A stretch of 64,000 nucleotides of DNA from Chitinophaga niabensis (GTDB lineage: Bacteria > Bacteroidota > Bacteroidia > Chitinophagales > Chitinophagaceae): contig NZ_CP154260.1 of assembly GCF_039545795.1 (NCBI RefSeq), positions 3,787,001 through 3,851,000 of the forward strand, in the 5' to 3' direction. Under the pieces are notes generated by a model. That model made no database searches, was not told where the DNA came from, and saw only the letters and a list, made by a program, of their open reading frames with translations. Position 1 is the first letter of the stretch. Each line of letters opens with the position of its first letter. This document shows, one piece after another, positions 35,209 through 44,900 of this stretch. Position numbers and translations under genes: made by a program.

Positions 35209-35522
35209 TTATCGAATTTGAATAGATTGATTAATCCTTGTCTAACGGCTTTACCAATGGCCAGGAGAATGCTGTCGCCAAACCGCCCTATGATAACTGC
35301 GCTGATGATGGCCAAATCATATTTGCCATAGCTGGCCAACCACATCCACACCGCCCATGCAGCAGCAAAAGCAACTGTTGTGTGAAAAATGATTGCCTTA
35401 TAAGTGAGTTTAGCTTCCATGTTGAGTGTTGCGAGTTTAGCCGCCAATCCAATAACTACCCCGCCCACGTATACTAAAATCTTGACCAAAAGCGGACCCT
35501 GCTCATTTGCGTTTTCTGCCAT
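35205..35522 (-). CDS. Holin-like membrane protein A
   Basis: The product is 105 residues with three predicted transmembrane helices (VKILVYVGGVVIGLAAKL, AIIFHTTVAFAAAWAVWMWLA, LAIISAVIIGRFGDSILLAIG) and a charged C-terminus (FKFDK). Size and layout fit a phage holin. It overlaps both neighbours (35503-35522 and 35205-35208). Three small membrane proteins in a row precede the lysis enzymes; which one makes the lethal pore is unknown. Confidence 0.65.
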   Translation of the reverse strand: MAENANEQGPLLVKILVYVGGVVIGLAAKLATLNMEAKLTYKAIIFHTTVAFAAAWAVWMWLASYGKYDLAIISAVIIGRFGDSILLAIGKAVRQGLINLFKFDK

Positions 35523-35820
35523 TTCTCAATAGTGTAACGGTTATAATTATTGTGGCTACTATATATTCGTTAATCCCGAAAACTTTCGGATCGAAAAAAA
35601 TCTCGTCAAGCAGGTTATTAAGGGAAAGGAACAACCCAATAGTTGCTACCTTGTCCATAACTCCCTCTCCCTTATTAAGACGCTTTATTGTCAAAAAAAG
35701 CAGAAAGAACCCAATGGCAATTGATTGGTAATATGCTCCTGTCCATAATCTTGGCCAAAGGTTATAGCCTACGATTAAAACGGCCAAAGCACTTAGCAAT
35801 ATGGTATTATCCGTTCTCAT
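35503..35820 (-). CDS. Small polytopic membrane protein B
   Basis: The product is 105 residues with about three to four hydrophobic helices (NTILLSALAVLIVGYNLWP, SIAIGFFLLFLTI, YIVATIIITVTLL) and a basic end RNGRKRK. It is not recognised but resembles accessory membrane proteins next to holins in Bacteroidota phages. It overlaps genes on both sides by 4 and 20 bases. Confidence 0.6.
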   Translation of the reverse strand: MRTDNTILLSALAVLIVGYNLWPRLWTGAYYQSIAIGFFLLFLTIKRLNKGEGVMDKVATIGLFLSLNNLLDEIFFDPKVFGINEYIVATIIITVTLLRNGRKRK

Positions 35821-36107
35821 GGTTTACGATCATCTGGACGTCCACCTACCAAGTCAGTTTCCCCGGGATCTTCAATTTCTAGCGTTAGCTTTGTGCCCGC
35901 AATGGACGTACTCTTGCTTACCATGGCTCCAATGCCTGATATAGAGGTTAAGACTGCAAATATCCAGGTTATCCAGTCCTTAACATCCTGGGGGACATTT
36001 CCCGGCATGGAGGATATTAAAGGGGATATTGTTGCTGTTAAAGTTGCCAGAATGCCTGTAAGGTTTACAAGCCATATAGGCGCGTGTTTTGAAAGATTAT
36101 TCGCCAT
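35817..36107 (-). CDS. Small membrane protein C (holin-like)
   Basis: The product is 96 residues from ATG 36107. Two hydrophobic helices (APIWLVNLTGILATLTATISPLI and WITWIFAVLTSISGIGAMV) are followed by an acidic and basic tail. The two-helix form with a charged tail fits a class II holin. It overlaps protein B by 4 bases. An ATG 33 bases upstream is possible but adds a non-hydrophobic extension. Confidence 0.6.
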   Translation of the reverse strand: MANNLSKHAPIWLVNLTGILATLTATISPLISSMPGNVPQDVKDWITWIFAVLTSISGIGAMVSKSTSIAGTKLTLEIEDPGETDLVGGRPDDRKP

Positions 36108-36232
36108 TTCATTATTTTTTAAAATCCACCCATCCCCCACTTAGAAGGAGTATTCAGTAACCTGGGTAAACCCGAATTTTGTATTTGCCATTTGTCTGAT
36201 TTTATTTGATCACTATCCTAATGACTAATAAT

Positions 36233-38500
36233 TTAATTTCTGGAAATCAATCGCCACGATCCGCCTACTGATTGAATTACCGTTGTTAAAGTCATGGTTG
36301 TAAGTGCCGCAGCATTGGGTCGTGAAATATTATAATTAATCGCCCAATTACTTGCACTGTACTCATGGAAATGCAGGATTCGTCCTGGGCATGTTGCGGG
36401 ATCTGGCAATGTTATCAGTACACCATCCGCTGCACCTGTACCCATTCCCTCCATGAGTATAGTATGGTCATCACTCGCAACCGTGAAGGGTGTTGCAGTT
36501 GAAATTGTACGGGTCTTTACAGCAAAACTGCCATTAAGAGTGAGAGTGCTATTATCTGTTGTTGTATTTATAAGTAGGTTTCCCCCTGCCGTAAATCTTG
36601 CCCTCTCTAAGGAATTGGTTGAAAATGTAAAAGGGTGATTGGATACAGTGCGGTTACCCGCTAAGCCAGTCCCCAACCAAAATTCAGCTAATACCCCACC
36701 GCCTTCAGCTATAAAAGCGTCTGTACTCACAACATTACCATTAAAAAAACCCTTTGCTGAGTGAGTACCGCCTGCAAACCCGCCAACTCCTAATCCATCG
36801 CTATTAACATAGGTAAATTGACCGGCACCGCCTTGGCTCATAACAATATAATCAGAGGCCGCCCTTAATTCTAAACTGCTTCCAGAAGGGCTGTATATGG
36901 CAGGCGCTGTAGCGACACCATTTATCTCTAAAGTAGTGGCAGGCGTTGTTGTGTTTATCCCTACCTTACCACCACCTGTACCCATAAACACATTACCACT
37001 TGAAAAGTGATTAATGTATAAATTATCATATGCGTTCCCGTTCATCCCGTCAATTGCATTGCCATTGTTTCCAATCACTACCCCTAAACCATTAGGGTTT
37101 TGCACATGCAACGGGGCTTGAGGTGTTATTGTGCCTATGCCTACATTTCCTGCTGAGGTAATGCGCATCCTTTCAATAGCATTTATATAAATACCTAATG
37201 CATGATTAGAAAATGAACCAATGGCAGCAATAGAATTGGCAGGGCTGTAAGTTAAACGAGCGTCTATAGTGCCATCTGTCGAAATAATATCGTTATTCGT
37301 TTTAATTACTCCATTAATTTGTACTGCGCTTGATCCATCATCTGTAGGCGCATTCACCAGCATACGGCCACCAGAAAAAGCATGGCGAGCACCATTTTCG
37401 GCCACATAAGACATGTCTGTAGTATTACTACCGATATACCCCAGCCGAGTATTATCCGGTTTATAAAACCCTACCCAGCCTGTAGCACCAACAGCGGTGT
37501 TCAAATGAATGTACCCATTGCTTGGCGAACCACCTACACGAAATTGACCATCAATCCAGCCATTCCCTGCCTGTGCAGCGGAAAATTGAGTTTGTATATA
37601 ATTGCCTGAGCCGCTTACTGGTGCATATCCTGCTAAGGAATTTGCTACCGCCAGCGTAGTAGGATAGGTTGTGTTATTTGCACCGGCTAATGTAGTGGCT
37701 TTGTTTGCCAGTAATTCATAAGCCCCAAAGGCAGAAGCAAAAGGCAATCTCTTCATCCTGCTTGTAGCAGGATCAAACATCAATAAGTCATTGGATGTTG
37801 TTCCTAATTGATTGACGTTATCAAAATTTGTGAACTGCATGAATCGCGGAGAAACTGTGCCGCCAAAATCCATAGTAGTATTACCGTTCTCCATGGTTAC
37901 ACCACCATCGAAGTTTGTGTTGCCGGATGAACTTATTGTCACAGGGGATCGGCTTCCAGAAGGGTAAGAGAAAGTGAGTGAGCCAGAATTCCCGGTGATA
38001 TGCCAACTGGCACTAGCCTCTAATCTTGTATTTCCGCGCAAAACATTCCCCTGTCCGGTTCCGTCTAACCAAAAATTTGCTGTTTGAGCAGCAGCATTTT
38101 GGTTTTGAATATATCCTGTGCCTCCAGTGATAGGCGCTTTTCCATCGATTCGGCTAGAAAGATAAATGGTATCAGCCTTTCGAAGATATGGAGTAAGCAT
38201 TGCCGCCGTGTCGGTATATTTGACAAGCGTAGAGAAATTGGGGGCACCTCCAATTTTCATCCACTTTACCCCATTCGAGTAATAGTGAGCGGTATCACCA
38301 GTCTGTTGTCTAAATATCAAAGCGCCAGGATAGGACAGCGCTGAAACACCCAGGGTGTCATTTGTATTTATCCAAAATATTTTACCAATTTTCAACTGGT
38401 TAAATGACTTTGGTGCCGGATCCAACGGAGGGAACTGTGACTGGGAGAAAACTCTCAATGAGATTAACAGAACACAGACCATAATAAGCAATCGCTTCAT
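36233..38500 (-). CDS. Tail-fibre-like protein with signal peptide
   Basis: The product is 755 residues. It begins with a normal signal peptide (MKRLLIMVCVLLISLRVFSQ), unusual for a virion protein. The body is low-complexity and rich in Gly, Asn, Ser and Thr, with fibre-like repeats (GYIQNQNAAAQTANFWLDG near 130 and NYIQTQFSAAQAGNGWIDG near 300; NVGIGTITPQAPLHVQNP; KVGINTTTPATTLEI). The GIGT-x-P-x-x-x-L motifs are typical of tail-fibre domains before a chaperone or intramolecular peptidase. A late promoter copy lies 34 bases upstream. It may be the receptor-binding fibre or a secreted host-surface factor. Confidence 0.75.
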   Translation of the reverse strand: MKRLLIMVCVLLISLRVFSQSQFPPLDPAPKSFNQLKIGKIFWINTNDTLGVSALSYPGALIFRQQTGDTAHYYSNGVKWMKIGGAPNFSTLVKYTDTAAMLTPYLRKADTIYLSSRIDGKAPITGGTGYIQNQNAAAQTANFWLDGTGQGNVLRGNTRLEASASWHITGNSGSLTFSYPSGSRSPVTISSSGNTNFDGGVTMENGNTTMDFGGTVSPRFMQFTNFDNVNQLGTTSNDLLMFDPATSRMKRLPFASAFGAYELLANKATTLAGANNTTYPTTLAVANSLAGYAPVSGSGNYIQTQFSAAQAGNGWIDGQFRVGGSPSNGYIHLNTAVGATGWVGFYKPDNTRLGYIGSNTTDMSYVAENGARHAFSGGRMLVNAPTDDGSSAVQINGVIKTNNDIISTDGTIDARLTYSPANSIAAIGSFSNHALGIYINAIERMRITSAGNVGIGTITPQAPLHVQNPNGLGVVIGNNGNAIDGMNGNAYDNLYINHFSSGNVFMGTGGGKVGINTTTPATTLEINGVATAPAIYSPSGSSLELRAASDYIVMSQGGAGQFTYVNSDGLGVGGFAGGTHSAKGFFNGNVVSTDAFIAEGGGVLAEFWLGTGLAGNRTVSNHPFTFSTNSLERARFTAGGNLLINTTTDNSTLTLNGSFAVKTRTISTATPFTVASDDHTILMEGMGTGAADGVLITLPDPATCPGRILHFHEYSASNWAINYNISRPNAAALTTMTLTTVIQSVGGSWRLISRN

Positions 38501-38533
38501 TTCGTACGATTAGGTTAACAAAAATGTTCGCGC

Positions 38534-38556
38534 CAAATGTAATTTTTAGCGGTATA
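38534..38556 (-). promoter_or_regulatory. Phage late promoter copy 3 (tail fibre)
   Basis: Minus-strand TATA-C/T-C-G/C, then CTAAAAATTACATTTG, ending in a -7 box TACATTTG (38534-38541). It abuts the stop codon of the collar gene and lies 34 bases before the fibre start. Two near-identical copies are at 51074 and 58343. Confidence 0.75.
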
Positions 38557-39879
38557 TCATGTGAGAATCAGACCTAAAACCCCAGTATTTTTCATCGTGG
38601 TTTCTGATTTCAATCCAACTATTGACTTCGAATCGTCTATCTGTGGCCAGTTTGGGGGCCTACCTCCGGGCGCAAAGGTTGCCGCAGTGTCATTTCCTCC
38701 AGATGAACCAGCCAGCAGCTTGTCAAAATTCGGATCGGGAAGGAAGTTCCCAACACCATCCGCCTGGTATCCGCCAGGGAATTGGTGAGTGCGGCCATTT
38801 GTATCCAAACTTCTACCCTGGTTCAAAAAACGCAAGACGGTACCATCAAGAGCAGGTATCCTGAATACATCCGGATCATCCTCCGGCCCCAAAGAATAGC
38901 AGCCCTGGTAATCAACAGAGGAAAGCCATAAGGTATCCTCTATCAATGCATCACCCATTGCCTGCACAGCTTCCCACAAACGGGGGTAAGAATCTTTTCT
39001 TACCAAGGATCCGTCTGCAATCAATGTGTTAAGCATAGTGGAATAACCGGCGATAGGCTGGCCTGCCACCAGGTAGTTACCGAAGAAATCAATTACATAC
39101 CACCCGTCCTCTGCCTTCTTAAGCTTGAGGGTATCCCCTTTCCCCATATAAACCTTCGTCAGTGCCTGGCCTTTGAAGTAGATGAACTCACCGTTTTTCG
39201 TTTGGATTGTACTTTGAAAATTGTTGTTGATCATGGTCTCGAAGGGTAGCTCCGCTTTGTCTGGAGTGTCGGCTAAAGCCAACAATGTTATCACTGGCTT
39301 ATTGCTTCCACCAGAAATATTGAACGTGTAACCAACATCATCAGGCACCAAAGGGTACGTACTATCGATCAGTTTGAATCCTTTATCAGATTGCCCAGCA
39401 CCAGGGCTCGGAACCGTACTATTACCACCCTCATACTCGTAGATATGAGCAATCCATCGCTCACCACTGTATAAAACGTCAAAGTCCCTGGTTAATTCAA
39501 ATCCTCCAGTTGATAGCGTTTCAAACCAATCCGACATATACCTTGAGGACGAACTAGGTCCTACCCTTTCCAGCGAGTAGTTCAGTCCTGCCAGTGCAGG
39601 AATATCCCACTGCTTTAGACCATCCAACTCTGCAGGAACTGTCAATTCCATATCGGCACCAGACACGACTGGCGCTTCGGGCGTTGCAACGCCGTTTATT
39701 TTCGCCCTGAGCTGGGAAATCTTCATTCCCTTGGTTTTGTTTTCCGAAGTATCATAACCTGCCAGCTCATCATCATCATCGATAACAACGAAATCGGGTA
39801 ATTCCGGCACTCGCGCGGTTGGCAATTCTATCGTTACAACCTGCCCTGTTCCTACTATAGTTCCTGTAACTAAAGCCAT
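38557..39879 (-). CDS. Tail-collar-like structural protein
   Basis: The product is 440 residues. The C-terminal 160 residues (LVRKDSYPRLWEAVQAMGDALIEDTLW, DVFRIPALDGTVLRFLNQGR, GRTHQFPGGYQAD) fit the phage tail collar domain that carries short fibres. The N-terminal part is unrecognised and begins MALVTGTIVGTGQVVTIELPTARVP. It follows the hub gene by 10 bases, preceded by a TTGTTAAC motif. It probably forms part of the adhesion device with the fibre protein. Confidence 0.78.
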   Translation of the reverse strand: MALVTGTIVGTGQVVTIELPTARVPELPDFVVIDDDDELAGYDTSENKTKGMKISQLRAKINGVATPEAPVVSGADMELTVPAELDGLKQWDIPALAGLNYSLERVGPSSSSRYMSDWFETLSTGGFELTRDFDVLYSGERWIAHIYEYEGGNSTVPSPGAGQSDKGFKLIDSTYPLVPDDVGYTFNISGGSNKPVITLLALADTPDKAELPFETMINNNFQSTIQTKNGEFIYFKGQALTKVYMGKGDTLKLKKAEDGWYVIDFFGNYLVAGQPIAGYSTMLNTLIADGSLVRKDSYPRLWEAVQAMGDALIEDTLWLSSVDYQGCYSLGPEDDPDVFRIPALDGTVLRFLNQGRSLDTNGRTHQFPGGYQADGVGNFLPDPNFDKLLAGSSGGNDTAATFAPGGRPPNWPQIDDSKSIVGLKSETTMKNTGVLGLILT

Positions 39880-39889
39880 GGGTTAACAA

Positions 39890-41434
39890 TTATATCTTTT
39901 TATATACTTTCCCGGTCGCATCCACATAAAGTGGAAACATACCGGTAATATCTGTCGTTGTTGGTAAGTCCGCCATCGTCACAGGCCCAATGAAATCATT
40001 TTCACTTGCTCTGTTATTCAACTGGCTGTTTATCTCATCGATGGACCGCCCGTTATTTCCAATGAGATTGTAAATCTCAGAACCGGCGTTTATTGACAAA
40101 CCATCCGATAGGGTCAACTGGTAGTTGAACTCGTCCTCAAACGTCCTGGTGAACGCGGTTACCCTAATTCTCCTGTTTATCGAAAGAGGGGTGTCTACGA
40201 TCCAAATGAGGTCGCCTATATCTACCTGCAGGTTGTTTTTCCTGAAATAAGCCGGATCCACAGAAATTGGGTTTGTGAACTGAGGAACGCTGATTGTATC
40301 CAACAGCTTTTGCGCCGCAGCGGTTAACTCCGCCTCAGCCGCCGTAACATAGCTCGGCGGCATCTGGATATCCACCAGAACATATTCGTCCCCGATTGCC
40401 GGCCGGAATAATGAAGAGGGTACATCGATCGCTTTCTCATTCTTATTTTTAAGGACCGTGAATTGCTTTGTGATGTTATTATATCCTCCCGCTTTAATAT
40501 CGAAGGTATAACCAGCCAGCTGGCCGGTATTGAACGTTACCTTTGCCGCTACACCAGGCAACAGGAAATCATTCACATCAAAATCCATTGTACTGTCGAA
40601 GAAGACATTTGGATTCAGTGCATTCACGTTTGTGACTTTGCCAGTACGATGCGGATAAATATTTTCGAAGACAGTGGTTTGCTCGTTTAACCCGTAGGTC
40701 CCGACATTCTTTTCCAGATAAACTTCTCCGCCTGTCATCTTCAGCCTCCGGGAGTAATTCCTGTAATCAGGAGGCAGGTTTTTCTCCGACCCGAAAGCGT
40801 AAAGCCTGGTCACAACGTTCGTATCATTCAGCGGATCCCGACCCAAATCATACAGCCCTTTGCCCTTACCTACCGAAAGGGTAACACCTCGGTCCCGAAG
40901 CTTTCTATCCAGAGAAACCTTCTTTCCCTCAATGAAATACTCAGTTCCGAACTGCTGCGCTATTCTCCCGAGTACTTCCAGGCAGCTTTCAGAATTGAAG
41001 GTCATGTTCTGTGCATCTGCAATGATCACTGCTCCGCGAGTCCACCCCGCTCCTACCCTATTTGCGTTCTTCACAATCAGATCAATGAACACTTCCGGTT
41101 TTCCCATTAATGAAAACACGCCTTCCTTCAGTTCATTGTTTTCATCGTAGAACATGAACATAGTTTTTGCCAGCCCGAAGTAATCTGCCTGCATCACCAT
41201 GTCATACGCGTATTCTCGGGAGGATCCTTTTGATATCTTGGGTAACTGGTTGATATAATACCTCTCTCCGAAGACTTCACACCAATCCCCGATCCGCAGG
41301 TCCATGAGTCTGCTCAGCTCAAACTGTATGGACAGCTGGTTATCACCCATAATGGTTTTAGACTGGGAACTGTTGTTCCCCGGCTTTATGGATTCCACCT
41401 GGACTTCTCCCCTCATGATGTTCAGCGTGATCAT
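39890..41434 (-). CDS. Tail hub / Tal-like protein
   Basis: The product is 514 residues. The pattern RIGDWCEVFGERYYINQLPKISKGSSREYAYDMVMQADYFGL and FNSESCLEVLGRIAQQFGTEYFIEGKKV resembles baseplate-hub or prophage-endopeptidase-tail proteins (gp27/gp44-like fold). No protease motif is evident, so it is a structural hub. It overlaps the distal tail gene by 4 bases, and the order tape measure, distal tail, hub is normal for siphoviruses. Confidence 0.8.
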   Translation of the reverse strand: MITLNIMRGEVQVESIKPGNNSSQSKTIMGDNQLSIQFELSRLMDLRIGDWCEVFGERYYINQLPKISKGSSREYAYDMVMQADYFGLAKTMFMFYDENNELKEGVFSLMGKPEVFIDLIVKNANRVGAGWTRGAVIIADAQNMTFNSESCLEVLGRIAQQFGTEYFIEGKKVSLDRKLRDRGVTLSVGKGKGLYDLGRDPLNDTNVVTRLYAFGSEKNLPPDYRNYSRRLKMTGGEVYLEKNVGTYGLNEQTTVFENIYPHRTGKVTNVNALNPNVFFDSTMDFDVNDFLLPGVAAKVTFNTGQLAGYTFDIKAGGYNNITKQFTVLKNKNEKAIDVPSSLFRPAIGDEYVLVDIQMPPSYVTAAEAELTAAAQKLLDTISVPQFTNPISVDPAYFRKNNLQVDIGDLIWIVDTPLSINRRIRVTAFTRTFEDEFNYQLTLSDGLSINAGSEIYNLIGNNGRSIDEINSQLNNRASENDFIGPVTMADLPTTTDITGMFPLYVDATGKVYKKI

Positions 41435-41919
41435 GTGATCAGGAACCTCCCTTCCTCATCCATAATGTAAACGTTGGTTGAGTCCAACTGTGGGCTGGGT
41501 TCTACCAGGGTAATGGAAAACTGTGCCGCTATTTTGGAACTCCCTTTGATCCGGGTACGGCGGGCAAAACTTGTACAGGACTTATAGAAAACGAAATATG
41601 AACTGGCAAGCTCAGAAACCTCCAACCTCCTTAAACCAGGTTGCCGGAGCATGTTCAGGAATTTGTGATACTTATCCCAAAAGTCACTTTCGCCCGCGGC
41701 CTGGATGCTAATATTTAAAGAAAATTCCTTCTCCTTCAGGTATACGCGGGACAAATCGATATCCAGCCCATTCTCGTCCGCCCAATCATGGGAAATACTT
41801 TCCTTCCTTTCCGGGAATTGCAGGAGAGCATCTGTACCGGCACGATCTTCTATGATCATTCCGTATACCAGCCACAGGTCGGCTCCATCGATATAATATT
41901 GTCCGGTTGGATAAGCCAT
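41431..41919 (-). CDS. Distal tail-like protein
   Basis: The product is 162 residues. Its place between the tape measure and the hub is that of Dit proteins. DLWLVYGMIIEDRAGTDALLQFPERKES and RRLEVSELASSYFVFYKS suggest the beta-rich N-terminal domain. No carbohydrate-binding insertion is present. The start codon shares one base with the tape measure stop (TAATG), and the 3' end overlaps the hub by 4 bases. Confidence 0.7.
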   Translation of the reverse strand: MAYPTGQYYIDGADLWLVYGMIIEDRAGTDALLQFPERKESISHDWADENGLDIDLSRVYLKEKEFSLNISIQAAGESDFWDKYHKFLNMLRQPGLRRLEVSELASSYFVFYKSCTSFARRTRIKGSSKIAAQFSITLVEPSPQLDSTNVYIMDEEGRFLIT

Positions 41920-44900
41920 TACTTTTTCAATTTGATACCTTCGTTTTCAATTTTTCTCAGTCGGCTGTCTATACTCAATAAATAAGACGTATCGCCTTTG
42001 ATAGCGTTCAATACGCTGAGGCTTGAATTCATAATCTGGACTTGCTGCAACCCAGTTATTCTTAATCCTCCAAACTGCCCCGCGATCAGCTCTGCGGTTT
42101 GCTGGGACATACCCTGGATTCCTGCCATGAGGCTATTGCCGCCAGATCCGCCGTTTGCGAGATTCAAACCTGTGATATCCTCCAGGTCTTTAAACTGGTC
42201 ACCTGCCTTGGCGATTATTTTATCATAGAGATCCCGCAATTTTGATATCTCAGATCCTGTGAGCACGCCATCGGATTCAGCGTTCTTTGCGAACTGGTCG
42301 TAAAAAGCCTTTAACGGCTCTTCCAGGAATTTATATTTCAAGGCATTTAATGCAGCCTGACGCATCAGATCTTCGAATGTTCCGGCAAAATCTTGAGCAG
42401 CAAATTTGCCATTGGCAAAGCCATCTACTATGGCATCAGTGATGCTATCTGCAGTTGTACCGGTAAAAATCTCTTTTGTTTGCTGCTCAAGGTCGCTGAG
42501 CATCTGCTGTATGTTTTGGCCTTCCGCCTGAAGCTTCTGCAACTGCTCAAAGAGTGTTTTGGCCCGGCCGTCCAGTTTATTCTCGGCGTAAAGCTTTTCT
42601 ATCTGGTCAATAGTCATCCCCATCAGAGAAGAATACTGATTGACAGCTTGTTTTTTCCGCCAAAGACCCAGAAACCCACCATATTTCTTTGCATCGACAC
42701 CGGAAATAAAAGCCTCCCCCTGAAGCAATGCGAGGATCCTTTCCTGTTCTGCTTTATTCTGCTTCTGGTTCTCAATGTTTGCCTGTTTCTGTGCCTGGAT
42801 GCCTTTGAGGGTTAAATCAATCTCCTGGGCTTTCAGGAGATTTCGTTGACGGATCACTTCATTGATCCGGTATTCTCCCAGTTCCTGATTAACCAGGAAG
42901 GCATATTGCGCTTCGTAAGTTTTTTGCAGGGATTCACGGACTTTTTTGCCACCTTTTAATGCTGCAGCGACAGCACCAACCACTGCACCAATTGCAGCAC
43001 CAATAATTGCCCCAGGCCCCGTCCAGGATGTTAATGCTCCTCCTATGGCCGCACCTGTACCAATCAAACCTCCGATTGTTCCTAATGCATTATTCGCCTG
43101 ATCAGAAGAAAATTTGCCTGTTTTCACATTCGATGCCACCCCAGCTACAGCCGCTATGCCTCCAACTGCCTCCAGTACATCCGACATAGTATCGATAGTA
43201 TCCGCTAACCCATCATTTATGCCCTTAAATTCGTTGGATACTGATCTTAATACCGAAATAAAAGAGGCAAACGCCTCAATGCCTCTTCCGGTCACCTCCT
43301 CCATCGCCTCACCTAACTGCTTCTTAATCTTTTTGATCTCTTCTTCACTGATTTTCCCGGCCTTTTTCAGTTGTTCGAGCATTCCATCGGGACCTGTCCA
43401 AACATCGATAATTTTCTTTATCGAACTGGTATCCAGCTCATCGATATCGCCAAAGAGATCCTTATAGGCTTTGAGTTGTTGAATATTATTATCGTTCAGC
43501 CGGTCAATATCTTCCTTATACTGCTTGTCCCTTTCGGCAGCTTGCACTAATTGCCCATTCTTTAGGAGCAGGGCGCGCTCTTTTTCGTATTTCTGGGTTA
43601 TGATATACTTCTGCTGCTCATAGGTCAGCGTTGCCTGGATAACTTCTTTATACCTGTTTAAGGTGTTCTGAATCTCTTCCTTATCCGCTGCAGAAAGCGC
43701 ATTCGCCAAAGCGTCCCGTTTAAAACTGGCGGTTACCGAAGAATCACCATCCAGCTTGGACAGTTCATTCCGTAGGAATTCAACGAAGGAAAGAGCATTT
43801 CCGACCTGTTCCTGGTAAACCTGCTGTGCTTTTTCAATCCCCACTTCCTGCTGGAACTCCTGGAAGTCCTTAAAAATATCCTTTTGCGCGGCAATTACCT
43901 TTTTATAATCCTCTACATCCTGCTTTATACGGGCATTCCCGGTTTCTGTACCGCGGGCTGATTCTATACGCGTAAAAACAGCACCAGGCACTTTTACACC
44001 TGCACTTTGTAGTTCCTTTGCACGCTTTACAAGCTCGTCATAACGGGCATTGATCCTGGCTATTTCGTTTTCATCACGAACCAGTCCGCTCCTGCTTGCT
44101 TCTCCTTCAGCGTCAGCCAAATCCTTCAGGAGATCTGTTAGTTTCGAAACTTCTTTCTGCGCTTCTTTCGCAGACGCTTTCTGCCGGCCGTATGGATCGA
44201 GTTCTTTTATTCTGCGATCAGCGGCTTCGAGGTCTTTAGTTAGTTGTAAACGTTCTTTCTCTACCGTGGAAGCTTTATAAGCCTTTTCTATGTCCTCCCG
44301 GATAGCCTTTATTTGCTCCAGCGATTGCGCCTCTGCAATTAACTGTGCATTGGTCTTTTTAGCTGCCTCTGCCTTTGCCCCCTCTTGTTTTATCTGGCTA
44401 CTTATCAGGGATTCTGTAACCTTCTTCTGCTCTTCCAATTTTTTGGTTTCTACACCAATCATGTATTGGATGGCATTTTGGTATTGTTCTCTTCTACGCT
44501 GGTCTTTCGTAGAAATATCAGCCAATTGTGTGTTTAACTTGGTGATACGCTCCTGGATCAATTGCTCTTGCTTGAAACTTTCAGAAGCAGCGGCTTCATT
44601 AGCTTCAAGCCTGAACTTTTCCCGCAGCGCCGCCACATACTCCTTAACGTTTGCAGTAAGCTGGCCTTGCGCAACCGATTGGGCATTTATGCCTTTTACG
44701 AGCACAGGATTGATATCCCGAAGTTTTTGATAGGCAACAAGCCGTTCCTGCTCCGTACTGTTTGCGTTCTGCAGTACGGTCACATAAGCATTTATCTTTG
44801 TTTCCTGTTCGGTAAGCGCCGAACCCGATCTTTTCGTGGTTTCAGCCAGCAGTTCCTGGCTACTTTTTACCTCCAGAGTTGAATCCTTCATTATCAACAA

